Positions 44,049 to 52,795 of a stretch of 64,000 nucleotides of DNA are shown piece by piece. Within the stretch, counting starts at the first letter, position 1; every line of letters starts with the position of its first letter. This DNA is from Nitrospinaceae bacterium (GTDB lineage: Bacteria > Nitrospinota > Nitrospinia > Nitrospinales > Nitrospinaceae): NCBI GenBank assembly GCA_024644405.1, contig JAHELC010000001.1, positions 196,854 to 260,853 on the forward strand. Reading direction: 5' to 3'. The notes below the pieces were generated by a model. That model saw nothing but the letters and a program-made list of their open reading frames with translations. It did no database searches and had not been told where the DNA came from. A program made the translations under genes and the position numbers.

Positions 44049-45321
44049 AACGCAATCCATCCACCGGGTCAAGGCGGGACGCCCGCCAGGCGGGATACAG
44101 GGAGGCCAGGAAACAAATCAGGATCGAAAACAAGACAATCAGAAACGAATCGAGCCACTGGATTTGAGAAGGCAGCGCATCCAGGTAATAGACATCTTCA
44201 GGAAAAGCCTTGAAATCGAACACCCATTCGATAAACCCGACAATTTCATTGAGATTCGGAACAATGGTGAACCCGGCGATACAACCCAACACCGTGCCGC
44301 AGATACCGATGATCAGACCCTGCATGCTGAAAATGTGCATGATGCTACCCCGGGTGGCGCCCATCGATTTCAAAATGGCGATGTCCTTAGCCTTGTCCAT
44401 GACCACCATGAACAGCGTACTGATAATATTAAACGCGGCAACCAGGATGATCAGGATCAGGATAATGAACATGGTGACTTTTTCCACCTTGAGCGCGGAA
44501 AACAGATTTTTGTTCATCTGCATCCAGTCCCGTGCAAGATAGCCCCGACCCAGTTGAGTCTCGATAGTCCTGGCAATTTCGCCGGCCGCGTCGATATCGG
44601 CCACTTTGATTTCGATTCCCGTAACCCGATCCCTCATCCCGAACAGCGACTGGGCGGAGGAAAGGGAAATAAACGCCAGGTTGGCGTCGTATTCATACAT
44701 TTTCGATTCGAAGATGCCGACCACCTCCACCATTTTGATCTTGGGGATGATGCCCAGCGGCGTCATGCGCACCGAAGGGGACATGATACCCAGAATATCG
44801 CCGGTGTAGGCGCCAAGCGAACGCGCAAGATCCTTGCCGAGTATAATCCCCTTGCGTTGAATACCGGACTCCTGGTCTGCGGCACGCGGCGGCGCGTGGT
44901 CGAGATGAGCCAGTTCTCCTTCTATCAGGTTTTTTTGGAGATCGGAGATATTGGCTTCGCGTTCCGGGTCGACACCGCGGACCACCACTCCGGAGCTGCG
45001 TTGTCCAAAAGTCAGCATGACCTGCTTGAGGATGAACGGCCCGGCGTCTTTGACCTGGGGGACGGCTTTGACCTGTGCAAGCACGCTTTCAAAGTCCTCC
45101 ATCCCATTGCTCATCAGTTGGGTGACCACGATATGGCTGTTGGTTCCCAGAATTTTATCGCGCAGGTTCTGGCCGAAGCCGGTCATCACCGCAATCACCA
45201 CGATCAGGGCCATGACGCCCAACGCCACCCCCCCCATGGATATGAAAGTGATAAGCGAAATGAATTTCTGGGATTTCCGGGAGCAGAGGTGACGCCAGCT
45301 GATTCGTAGTTCGTAGCTCAT
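44041..45321 (-). CDS. lolC: Lipoprotein-releasing permease (LolC/LolE family)
   Basis: The 426-residue permease has a MacB/FtsX-like layout. One N-terminal helix (ISLITFISMGGVALGVMALIVVIAVM) precedes a large periplasmic domain (residues 50-260), followed by three C-terminal helices (FIILILIILVAAFNIISTL, GLIIGICGTVLGCIAGF, LDSFLIVLFSILICFLASLYPAWRAS). A single LolC/E gene, as here, usually means a homodimeric LolF-type permease. It sits between lysS and lolD, an arrangement also seen in other Gram-negative groups. Confidence 0.93.
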   Translation of the reverse strand: MSYELRISWRHLCSRKSQKFISLITFISMGGVALGVMALIVVIAVMTGFGQNLRDKILGTNSHIVVTQLMSNGMEDFESVLAQVKAVPQVKDAGPFILKQVMLTFGQRSSGVVVRGVDPEREANISDLQKNLIEGELAHLDHAPPRAADQESGIQRKGIILGKDLARSLGAYTGDILGIMSPSVRMTPLGIIPKIKMVEVVGIFESKMYEYDANLAFISLSSAQSLFGMRDRVTGIEIKVADIDAAGEIARTIETQLGRGYLARDWMQMNKNLFSALKVEKVTMFIILILIILVAAFNIISTLFMVVMDKAKDIAILKSMGATRGSIMHIFSMQGLIIGICGTVLGCIAGFTIVPNLNEIVGFIEWVFDFKAFPEDVYYLDALPSQIQWLDSFLIVLFSILICFLASLYPAWRASRLDPVDGLRYE

Positions 45322-45383
45322 GGGGCTCCGTTGAAAGGAAAGGATAATCCGGACCGGGCACCGGTTTTAACAGCTTAACCCCT

Positions 45384-46889
45384 TCAGGCTTCCTTTTTCA
45401 ACTGCGGGAATAAAATAACGTCGCGGATCGATTGGGCATCGGTGAACATCATGGCGAGGCGATCGATCCCGATGCCCTCGCCGGCGGTCGGCGGCAGGCC
45501 GTATTCCAGCGCCCGGATGAAGTCGTGATCCATCCAGTGCGCCTCTTCGTCCCCTGCATCTTTTTGCTCCACCTGCTGTTCGAAGCGTTCTTTCTGGTCG
45601 ATGGGATCGTTCAGTTCGGTATAGGCATTGGCCAGCTCGCGCCGTCCGGCAAACAATTCGAACCGCTCGACCAGATCCGGATCGTCCTCTTTCTTTTTGG
45701 ACAGGGGGGACAGTTCGAGCGGGTAGTCGATAATAAAGGTCGGCTGCACCAGCAACGGCTCCACAAAATGGTCGAACAGTTTGCCCAACACCTTTCCAAA
45801 AGTGTCCCTTTTCTCCAGCAGCACTTTGTGCTCCAGGGCATAGGCGACGGCACTTTCCTGTGTGGCTACTGCCTCCGGCGGGATTCGACCGACTTCGTTC
45901 AACGAGGCCTTGAACGTGTGCACGCGGAAGGGTTGTGAGAAATCGATGGTCTCTTGTCGGGTCGCGCCGTTTTCTTCATAAGTGCAGGGAAAAATCTGCT
46001 TGTCAAAAACCGTCTTTCCGATATAGCGGAACAATTCTTCAGTGAGCGCCATCAAATCCCGGTAGTCGGCGTATGCCGTATAAAACTCCAGCATGGTGAA
46101 TTCCGGGTTGTGCTCGGTGGAAATACCTTCATTGCGGAAGTTGCGGTTGATCTCATACACCCGCTCGATACCGCCCACCACCAGCCGCTTCAGATAAAGC
46201 TCCGGAGCCACGCGCAGATACAGGTCCATATCCAGGGCGTTGTGATGCGTCTCGAACGGTTTGGCGGTGGCGCCGCCGGGGATGGATTGCATCATCGGGG
46301 TTTCCACTTCCAGATAATTCCGCTCATTGAGAAAATCCCGGATCGCCTGGATGATTTTACTGCGAGCGATAAAGACTTTTTTGACTTCGGGATTGACGAT
46401 CAGATCGACATAGCGCTGGCGGTACCGCAATTCGACATCCTTGAGGCCATGCCACTTTTCCGGAAGCGGCAGGAGCGACTTGGTCAGTAGCGTGATCTTT
46501 TGAGAGAATACCGTCAACTCGCCGGTCTTGGTCTTGGAGAGCCGGCCTTCCACGCCGATGAAATCGCCGATATCGAATTTGGTAAACAATTCGTAGGACT
46601 CAGCTCCGATATCATCCTTTTTGATGTACACCTGAATATTGCCGGTGCCGTCCTTGATATTGCAAAACGTGGTCTTGCCGTGTTTGCGCCGGGTCATGAT
46701 GCGTCCCGCAACGACGTACTCGCGTGGCGTTTCTTCCAGCTCCTCTTTCGAGAGCTCGTGGAACTCGTTGGTCAGATCTCCGATAAAGGCATTGACCTTG
46801 AACCGGTTGATGTAGGGGTTGATCCCTTTTTCGCGAAACTCGGCGACTTTGTCGCGGCGCAGTTTAAGCAGGTCTGTGGATTCTTCCAT
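45384..46889 (-). CDS. lysS: Lysyl-tRNA synthetase, class II
   Basis: The 501-residue enzyme has an N-terminal OB anticodon-binding domain ([33 protein letters not shown], in pieces) and class II motifs: motif 1 around [15 protein letters not shown], motif 2 [18 protein letters not shown] and motif 3 [20 protein letters not shown] 46889 ([15 protein letters not shown]) is chosen over an upstream in-frame TTG, since the family starts there. It lies 62 bases upstream of lolC and about 100 downstream of rny. Confidence 0.97.
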   Translation of the reverse strand: MEESTDLLKLRRDKVAEFREKGINPYINRFKVNAFIGDLTNEFHELSKEELEETPREYVVAGRIMTRRKHGKTTFCNIKDGTGNIQVYIKKDDIGAESYELFTKFDIGDFIGVEGRLSKTKTGELTVFSQKITLLTKSLLPLPEKWHGLKDVELRYRQRYVDLIVNPEVKKVFIARSKIIQAIRDFLNERNYLEVETPMMQSIPGGATAKPFETHHNALDMDLYLRVAPELYLKRLVVGGIERVYEINRNFRNEGISTEHNPEFTMLEFYTAYADYRDLMALTEELFRYIGKTVFDKQIFPCTYEENGATRQETIDFSQPFRVHTFKASLNEVGRIPPEAVATQESAVAYALEHKVLLEKRDTFGKVLGKLFDHFVEPLLVQPTFIIDYPLELSPLSKKKEDDPDLVERFELFAGRRELANAYTELNDPIDQKERFEQQVEQKDAGDEEAHWMDHDFIRALEYGLPPTAGEGIGIDRLAMMFTDAQSIRDVILFPQLKKEA

Positions 46890-46987
46890 GAAAGGTGTGC
46901 AGGATTTTGGTTGTGGATTAGACAATCACGAAAACGGTACCCCGATAAAACCGGCCCCAGTTTGAATGGGAGCCTTCGCGTTCGGGT

Positions 46988-48574
46988 TTACCGGGCCATC
47001 TGAACGTAACGGGCTTCGCGGACCACCGTTATTTTGATCTCACCGGGATAGGTCACTTCTTTTTCTATCCGCTTGGCCACATCTTTGGAAAGCAGATTGG
47101 CTTCGTCATCGGAGATATTATCGGGAACGACAATGATGCGGACCTCTCTGCCCGCCTGAATGGCGTAGGTTTTTTCCACTCCCTTGAAGGAGTCGCCGAT
47201 TTCTTCCAACTGACCCATTCGCTTCACATAGGTTTCCAGCATCTCCCGCCGTGCCCCGGGCCGGGATGCGGAAATGGTATCCCCCGCGGCGGTCAACACC
47301 GCGTACAGGGACTCCGGCTCTACATCCTCATGATGAGATGCGATGGAGTTGACAACATATTTATGCTCATTATATTTGTTGGCGATTTCCACGCCCAGTT
47401 GCGTGTGCGTCCCGTCGGTGTAGCGGTCGATGGCCTTACCGATATCATGAAGCAGGCCGGCCCGCTTGGCGAGTTGGACATCCAACCCCAACTCTGCGGC
47501 CATGGCGCCGCACACCCACGCGACTTCCTTGACGTGTTCGAGAACGTTCTGGGTATAACTGGTCCGGTACTTGAGCCGCCCAAGCATTTTAACCATTTCG
47601 GGATGCACGTAGTCGACGCCGACATCCATGACCGCCTGTTCGCCGGCTTCCTTGATGCCCTGAGTGATTTCCTTTTTACATTTGGCAACCACTTCTTCAA
47701 TACGTCCGGGATGTATGCGTCCGTCGAGGGTTAACTTTTCCAAGGCACGCTTGGCGATCTCCCGGCGAATGGGATCGAATCCGGAAAGGACCACGGCGCC
47801 GGGGGTATCGTCGATAATCAGGTCGATACCGGTGGCCTGCTCCAGAGCCCGGATGTTTCTTCCTTCACGACCGATAATCCGGCCTTTGATTTCATCGTTG
47901 GGCAATTCCACCACGGACACGGAGGATTCGGCGACATGGTCCGAAGCCAGCCGTTGGACAGCCTGGGAAATAATTTTGCGCGCCTCGTCCTCGGCATTAT
48001 TTTTGGCGCTCTCCTCGATCTTCTTGACTTCACGGGCCACTTCCACCCTGGCGCTCTGAATCACCTGGTTTTTAATCGCTTCCTTGGCTTCTTCCGCTGA
48101 GTAGGAACCGATTTCTTCCAGTTGTTTGATCTCCTCGGCAATCAACCGATCATATTCTTCCTGCTTTTTTTCCAGCTTTTGCTGTTTTTCATTCAACTCC
48201 TGTTGTCTGCGCTCGAAACTTCTTTCGGCTTCCCGGTTTTTATCCACCAGAGTGTTCAGTTCATTTTCTTTGTGGCGATTATCTTTTTCCTTATCGCGCA
48301 GTTCGGCCTGTTTGTTTTCCAAATCGGTTTTGGCTTCACTGATCAGGGCGAGCTTTTCTTCCTTGGCCTCGATTTCGGCTTCCTTCTTGAGGGTTTCCGC
48401 CTCACGTTCCGCTTCCTTGACGATTTTCTCGCCGAGTGCCTCGGCTTCCTTGATCTGGAAATCGGTAAAAATCTTGCGGAGGAAATATCCGAGCAGATAC
48501 CCGGCCACCAAAGCCAGGATAATCCCGATAATGAGGGTTACTAAGTTAACCTGAACATTCTGAAAGGCTTCCAT
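46988..48574 (-). CDS. rny: Ribonuclease Y
   Basis: This 528-residue endoribonuclease is anchored by one N-terminal helix ([20 protein letters not shown]). A long coiled coil (residues 40-190) follows, then a KH domain with [19 protein letters not shown] and an HD domain with [17 protein letters not shown] and [10 protein letters not shown]. It starts mRNA decay at the membrane. The full domain set is intact. It is placed downstream of 5-FCL. Confidence 0.97.
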   Translation of the reverse strand: MEAFQNVQVNLVTLIIGIILALVAGYLLGYFLRKIFTDFQIKEAEALGEKIVKEAEREAETLKKEAEIEAKEEKLALISEAKTDLENKQAELRDKEKDNRHKENELNTLVDKNREAERSFERRQQELNEKQQKLEKKQEEYDRLIAEEIKQLEEIGSYSAEEAKEAIKNQVIQSARVEVAREVKKIEESAKNNAEDEARKIISQAVQRLASDHVAESSVSVVELPNDEIKGRIIGREGRNIRALEQATGIDLIIDDTPGAVVLSGFDPIRREIAKRALEKLTLDGRIHPGRIEEVVAKCKKEITQGIKEAGEQAVMDVGVDYVHPEMVKMLGRLKYRTSYTQNVLEHVKEVAWVCGAMAAELGLDVQLAKRAGLLHDIGKAIDRYTDGTHTQLGVEIANKYNEHKYVVNSIASHHEDVEPESLYAVLTAAGDTISASRPGARREMLETYVKRMGQLEEIGDSFKGVEKTYAIQAGREVRIIVVPDNISDDEANLLSKDVAKRIEKEVTYPGEIKITVVREARYVQMAR

Positions 48575-48619
48575 TTTAAAATCCTCTTTATTCTATGGTA
48601 AAAATGAACACCCCACGCC

Positions 48620-49219
48620 CTAGATGCCGGAGCAGTTCATCGTGCTTTTCTCGGTAATGATGGCGTCGACCCGGATATCGTTCTCGTCTTGAGGAACGTT
48701 ATCCAATACCTGATAATCAAACGCCAATGCGATCCGGGGCACCTGCGAACCCAAACGGCTTAACAGCCGGTCGTAATACCCCTTGCCGTATCCGATACGG
48801 CCTCCATGCCGGTCAAACGCCAGACCGGGAGTCACCACCAGGTCAATCTGATCCGGCGGCACAATATTCAAATCTGCTTCTTCCGGTTCGCGAATCCCGA
48901 AGGCCCCCAACCGGAAACTGATCTCGGGACCGGGTAACTGAGAAACATGGAGTTCATCGCTGTCCCGATCCACCACTGGAACGCAAACCCGCTTTCCCAA
49001 TTCGAACGCCTGGCCCAACAACTCATCAGTGACAACCTCCCCATCCCTGGAAAGGTAAATCAGAATCTTATCCGCTTTTCGAAATTCCTTGTGCTTCAAC
49101 AGAGTCCTGATAATACTTCGGCTTTGCGCGGCCCGACTCTGCGGATCCTGGGACTTGCGTTTCTCTAGAATTTCTTTTCGGATCGTTGCTTTCCGCTGAA
49201 AAAGCGTTTCCGTTGCCAC
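48620..49219 (-). CDS. fau: 5-formyltetrahydrofolate cyclo-ligase
   Basis: The 199-residue enzyme converts 5-formyl-THF to 5,10-methenyl-THF using ATP. It shows RKEILEKRKSQDPQSRAAQS, IYLSRDGEVVTDELL, and the ATP/folate loops PGLAFDRHGGRIGYGKGYYDR. The start is a GTG at 49219. In many proteobacteria this gene follows 6S RNA and zapA, and the same order is found here. Confidence 0.93.
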   Translation of the reverse strand: MATETLFQRKATIRKEILEKRKSQDPQSRAAQSRSIIRTLLKHKEFRKADKILIYLSRDGEVVTDELLGQAFELGKRVCVPVVDRDSDELHVSQLPGPEISFRLGAFGIREPEEADLNIVPPDQIDLVVTPGLAFDRHGGRIGYGKGYYDRLLSRLGSQVPRIALAFDYQVLDNVPQDENDIRVDAIITEKSTMNCSGI

Positions 49220-49611
49220 ATCCGGTTTCCCAATCTCACCCCGAAAACCCGGGATAATTTTTTTGCGTCACAGTAAATCCCTATTCGTTGCGGGAAAATT
49301 CCGGCCACACCGGACTTGTCCCAAAAGAACTCAACCGATCGTTGAATCAGGATCGGGTGACGCACACAGTTTGATTGGACGGCTCTAGATCTAAACGGAA
49401 GAGTTAAATATCAAGGCAAGATATGGGTATTGACCACTGGTCGACCCGGCGGGAGAAGGTCGCAATTTCAAAAATTCCAGAAGACACCAAGTATCTATAT
49501 CGATTAAAAACGTATCCTTGACTCGTGATCCGTTCATTATTGCCATCATCCAATCGGGGTAGCCAATTCCCACTCTCTACTAACGCCACGGCTCTTGAAA
49601 CAATTGATTGT
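49220..49611 (-). other. 390-base stretch between 6S RNA and 5-FCL without a recognised gene
   Basis: No known gene or RNA was recognised. On the minus strand an open frame spans 49404-49664 and includes VALVESGNWLPRLDDGNNER, but its start lies inside the 6S RNA, and no ribosome site or known domain supports it. The composition looks less GC-rich than flanking genes. It may hold a decayed gene or a second RNA. Confidence 0.4.
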
Positions 49612-49805
49612 AAAAAATGCTTCCCCGCGAATGCCGTGCAAAAATCACTTCTTGAACCTGCCAAGGACAGGTGGGATCTCGGTATACTGCTTTAGGCTTC
49701 CTCCGAAAAGGCATGCTCACCACAGCTAGTTTCGACCCCTGGTTTTAATGTTGGCTCAAGAATGGATCTTCTACTCGAGCACCACAGGGAAGCACAATTT
49801 CCCTT
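49612..49805 (-). ncRNA. ssrS: 6S RNA
   Basis: On the minus strand the core reads GGTGAGCATGC, then GGAAGCCTAAA. These match conserved blocks of E. coli 6S RNA (GGUGAGCAUGC and AGAAGCCUUAAA) in the same order and spacing. A closing stem forms between TGCTTCCC (49794-49787) and GGGAAGCA (49625-49618), extended by GTGC/GCAC pairing, and the 3' end runs into TTTTTT at 49617-49612. The gene lies between zapA and 5-FCL, as in proteobacteria. 6S RNA mimics an open promoter and sequesters sigma-70 RNA polymerase. The ends are approximate; the 5' end may be up to 49811. Confidence 0.88.
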
Positions 49806-49817
49806 CTACTACTGATT

Positions 49818-49847
49818 ATCCTATCATAATTTCCGAAGCCCCCTCAA
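49818..49847 (-). promoter_or_regulatory. Putative promoter of 6S RNA
   Basis: On the minus strand TTGAGG (49847-49842) and TAGGAT (49823-49818) are 18 bases apart. The predicted start near 49811 is about 17 bases before the closing stem of 6S RNA. The site lies just past the zapA stop. Confidence 0.5.
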
Positions 49848-49855
49848 GGGATAAC

Positions 49856-50188
49856 TCACTTGGCGGCCCCCCGGGAGGACTTGATCTGGCTCAATTCTTT
49901 TTCGACCATTTGCACCAGATGGCGGGCTTTTTGATCCTCCTCCTTCTGGCTCGATTTTTTGTGCGTCATTTCCTGTTTGATCGTCTCTTTAACCTCGAAT
50001 AGTTCTCCGGCAATGTTCAGAGCGGTCAGAATGGCGAGGTCGATCGTCGACGGTTTCGTTTTACCGCTCGACAACTCGTGCATCTTTTCATCCACGTAAT
50101 CCGCCAGATCCTGCGGGTTGACTCCGGACAAATCCGTTTTGATTTTATACGTTTTCCCGTAAACGGTGATCTGGCTATGGTCATTCAT
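49856..50188 (-). CDS. zapA: Cell division protein ZapA
   Basis: The 110-residue product has the ZapA globular head (SQITVYGKTYKIKTDL, ADYVDEKMHELSSGKTKPST) with DLAILTALNIAGELFEVKE, followed by a C-terminal coiled coil. ZapA binds and bundles FtsZ at the division ring. It lies 5 bases after the ZapB-like gene and in front of 6S RNA. Confidence 0.9.
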   Translation of the reverse strand: MNDHSQITVYGKTYKIKTDLSGVNPQDLADYVDEKMHELSSGKTKPSTIDLAILTALNIAGELFEVKETIKQEMTHKKSSQKEEDQKARHLVQMVEKELSQIKSSRGAAK

Positions 50189-50193
50189 AATTG

Positions 50194-50475
50194 TTAAGGG
50201 GTAAGACCGATTTTTTCGATTCCCGCCAAAAGGTTTTTCACAGTGGACCGGATTTTAGTCTGATCCTTCTCCAGTCGCTTTTGTACATTTTCCAACTCCC
50301 CCAGCCGTTCGATTTTGCCTTGAAGATTCGCTCCGTTTTTCTTGGAGCGTTCCAGATCAGAACGAAACGTTTTCAATTCTTTCTGCAGACGCTGATTATC
50401 CTCGCGCAATTGCCGGGTTTGCTCGACGAGTTTGGGGATCAATTCTTCCAGTTTGTCTATGGCATTCTTGGGCAT
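50194..50475 (-). CDS. Coiled-coil protein, ZapB-like
   Basis: The 93-residue product is one long coiled coil (LEELIPKLVEQTRQLREDNQ, then KELKTFRSDLERSKKNG and QGKIERLGELENVQKRL). The pattern LVEQTRQLREDNQRL resembles division-ring ZapB or the small partners found upstream of zapA. With zapA 5 bases downstream, a role in Z-ring organisation is likely, but the sequence alone cannot prove it. Confidence 0.75.
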   Translation of the reverse strand: MPKNAIDKLEELIPKLVEQTRQLREDNQRLQKELKTFRSDLERSKKNGANLQGKIERLGELENVQKRLEKDQTKIRSTVKNLLAGIEKIGLTP

Positions 50476-50541
50476 GGGCGAATCCTACCACCGCCGCCGG
50501 GAGGTGTCAATCCACGTTAATCGCCTGAAAAAGAGGTGAAA

Positions 50542-52635
50542 TTACTCGCGGAGGGCCGCTCCCAACTGTTCTGAAAGGCTTCCCACGATTTTCTCGAAAA
50601 TGGGGTTCACTTCGTCGTCGGTCAGGGTTTTTTCGGGAGACTGAAAAGACAGGGCAAAGGTCAGGCTTTTCTTGCCGGGAGGCAGTCTTTTGCCCTGATA
50701 CTGGTCGTACAGTTCCACTCTGCGGATCAACGGCCCGCTGGTCTGGCGAATCAGATCTGAAATCGTCTGGGCGGGCACGGCCTGGTCCACCAATATCGAA
50801 ATATCCCGGAAGGTTTCGGGATATTTGGGAATCGGTTGGAAACGGGTCCGGTCCGGAATCGCCGCCGCCAACCCTTCCATATTCAACTCGAAGACACAGG
50901 TTTCGATGTTTAGATTCCAACGGTCTGAAAGGATGGGCATTAGCCGGCCGAGATAGCCAATAAACTGCCCCTGGGCAAATATGTCCACCGCTTGCTGCCC
51001 AGTGTCAAGAAAGTTGTGGTTGCCGGAACGATACTCTAGCTCTACCTGAAAATGAGCGGCCAAAGATTCCAACCCGCCTTTCACATCATAAAAGTCGAAC
51101 GGCTTGCTGTTGTCCTTCCACACACTGTTGGGATACGGCCCGGTAGCCAGCGCGGCGAGGCAGGCGATTTCGTGCGAGCCTTTCCCCTTTTTGAAAAAAA
51201 TATGGCCCTGCTCGAACAGTTGCACGCTTTTCTGTCTCCGGAGGAGATTGTGCGCGGCAGATTTGATCAAGCCCGGCAGAAGACTGGGACGCATGGTGCT
51301 CATATCCTCACTGATGGGATTGTCCAGACGGATTAACTTCGACGTGCCATCGCCGAACACAGTCCGAAAGTGTTGCGCTAACCCCTCCTCGATAAAACTG
51401 TAGTTGATCGCCTCCGAATAACCGAGGTTGCGCAAGATTTCCTTACTCTGCCGGACGGCGGTTTGAAGTTTGGAAAACCGGACCGGACTCACCGATGCTA
51501 CCGGATGGGAAACTTCCACCCCGTCATACCCGTCGAGGCGGGCCACCTCTTCGATCAAATCGATCTCGCGGGTCAACGTGGGACGGGACGACGGCGCCTC
51601 GACCTGATAACACTCTCCCGATTTTTTTTCCTTCACCACCGTAATGCCCAGGCCTTTCAAATATTTTAGAATCTTTTTGGCGCCCAGTTGGGTGCCCAGA
51701 ACCTGGTTGGTGCGTGAAACCCTGAAGTCAAACCGGCTGGGTTTGCGGGAACGGAAATATATGTCGATCCGCCCTTTGCAGATGTCGCCTCCCGCCACCT
51801 CCCGGATCAACACCGCAGCCCGGCTCGATGCAGTCGCCACCGCTTCCATATCGACTCCCCGTTCGAAACGATAGGACGAGTCGGAACGCAGTCCATATTT
51901 TTTCGAGGCTTTGCGGACTGCCACCGGATCGAAAGCGGCGCTCTCCAAAACCACCGTCCGGGTCGACTCAGTCACCTGACTGTTGGTGCCGCCCATGATT
52001 CCGGCTAAAGCCACCGGCTTTTCGGCATCGGCAATCACCAGCGCATCGGTTCCCAGTTTTAATTCGGTGCCGTCCAGCGCGGTGAACGGTTCCCCCTTAC
52101 GCGCGCGGCGGATGACGATTTTTTCTCCCGCCAGCAGGGCTTTATCAAAGGCGTGCAGGGGCTGGCCGTACTCCATCATGACGAAGTTGGTGATATCGAC
52201 AATATTGTTGATGGGACGTAGACCGACCGCCTTCAACCGGTCCGCCAGCCATTTGGGTGACGGTCCGGGCGTGACATTCTCGATGACCATTGCCGTGTAG
52301 CGCGGGCAGAGCTCCGTCTCCTCGTTCACCACGGTGATTTTTTTCTTCACGGGGACCGACCCCATGGCTTTGGTCAATTGCTTGTCCGGCGAGGGGAGTT
52401 TGCATTTTTTATGAATCATCGCCCCCACTTCGCGGGCCACGCCGATATGGCTCAAACAGTAACCGCGGTTGGGAGTCACGTTCAATTCGATCACCCCGGT
52501 GGTGCGGCCGCCGCCCAGATCGACCGACTCCATTCCCTCGATTTCCAGACCGCCCATGGTGAGCAGGTTGCTCAGTTTCTGTGCGGATAATCCGTGATCG
52601 ATGTAGGTTTTCAGCCAGTCGAGTTGAATCTTCAT
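50542..52635 (-). CDS. pheT: Phenylalanyl-tRNA synthetase beta subunit, short form
   Basis: The 697-residue subunit begins with the B1 domain start MKIQLDWLKTYIDHGLSA and goes directly to TGVIELNVTPNRGYCLSHIG. The EMAP/OB-fold tRNA-binding insert present in the ~800-residue long form is therefore missing. The B3/B4 editing region (AMVIENVTPGPSP, DITNFVMMEYGQPLHAFD), the B5 domain and the C-terminal ferredoxin-like anticodon-binding domain (PKYPETFRDISILVD) are intact. pheS, normally just upstream, is not in the window. A good promoter precedes the ATG at 52635. Confidence 0.96.
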   Translation of the reverse strand: MKIQLDWLKTYIDHGLSAQKLSNLLTMGGLEIEGMESVDLGGGRTTGVIELNVTPNRGYCLSHIGVAREVGAMIHKKCKLPSPDKQLTKAMGSVPVKKKITVVNEETELCPRYTAMVIENVTPGPSPKWLADRLKAVGLRPINNIVDITNFVMMEYGQPLHAFDKALLAGEKIVIRRARKGEPFTALDGTELKLGTDALVIADAEKPVALAGIMGGTNSQVTESTRTVVLESAAFDPVAVRKASKKYGLRSDSSYRFERGVDMEAVATASSRAAVLIREVAGGDICKGRIDIYFRSRKPSRFDFRVSRTNQVLGTQLGAKKILKYLKGLGITVVKEKKSGECYQVEAPSSRPTLTREIDLIEEVARLDGYDGVEVSHPVASVSPVRFSKLQTAVRQSKEILRNLGYSEAINYSFIEEGLAQHFRTVFGDGTSKLIRLDNPISEDMSTMRPSLLPGLIKSAAHNLLRRQKSVQLFEQGHIFFKKGKGSHEIACLAALATGPYPNSVWKDNSKPFDFYDVKGGLESLAAHFQVELEYRSGNHNFLDTGQQAVDIFAQGQFIGYLGRLMPILSDRWNLNIETCVFELNMEGLAAAIPDRTRFQPIPKYPETFRDISILVDQAVPAQTISDLIRQTSGPLIRRVELYDQYQGKRLPPGKKSLTFALSFQSPEKTLTDDEVNPIFEKIVGSLSEQLGAALRE

Positions 52636-52674
52636 TTCATTCCTTTGAAAAATACCTTATATAATAGGAACCGG

Positions 52675-52703
52675 ATTATAGGTGAACTTCCGGGAAAAAT
52701 CAA
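52675..52703 (-). promoter_or_regulatory. Sigma-70 promoter of pheT
   Basis: On the minus strand TTGATT (52703-52698) and a perfect TATAAT (52680-52675) are 17 bases apart. The predicted start is about 35 bases before the pheT ATG, so pheT has its own promoter without pheS. Confidence 0.65.
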
Positions 52704-52795
52704 AACAGCATCCGGTACCCCAGATCCCTCCTGGTACGGTTCCATTCAGCACAACGTATAAATGAATTCCTTTTAATAGGCCTCTCGACAAGTTT

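Noticed and set aside
44026-45309. 427-codon plus-strand open frame
   Set aside because: It is antisense to lolC, with a composition typical of a reverse-complement shadow.
49404-49664. 86-codon minus-strand frame between 6S RNA and 5-FCL
   Set aside because: Its start lies inside the 6S RNA and no ribosome site or family supports it; kept only as a note on the unexplained gap.
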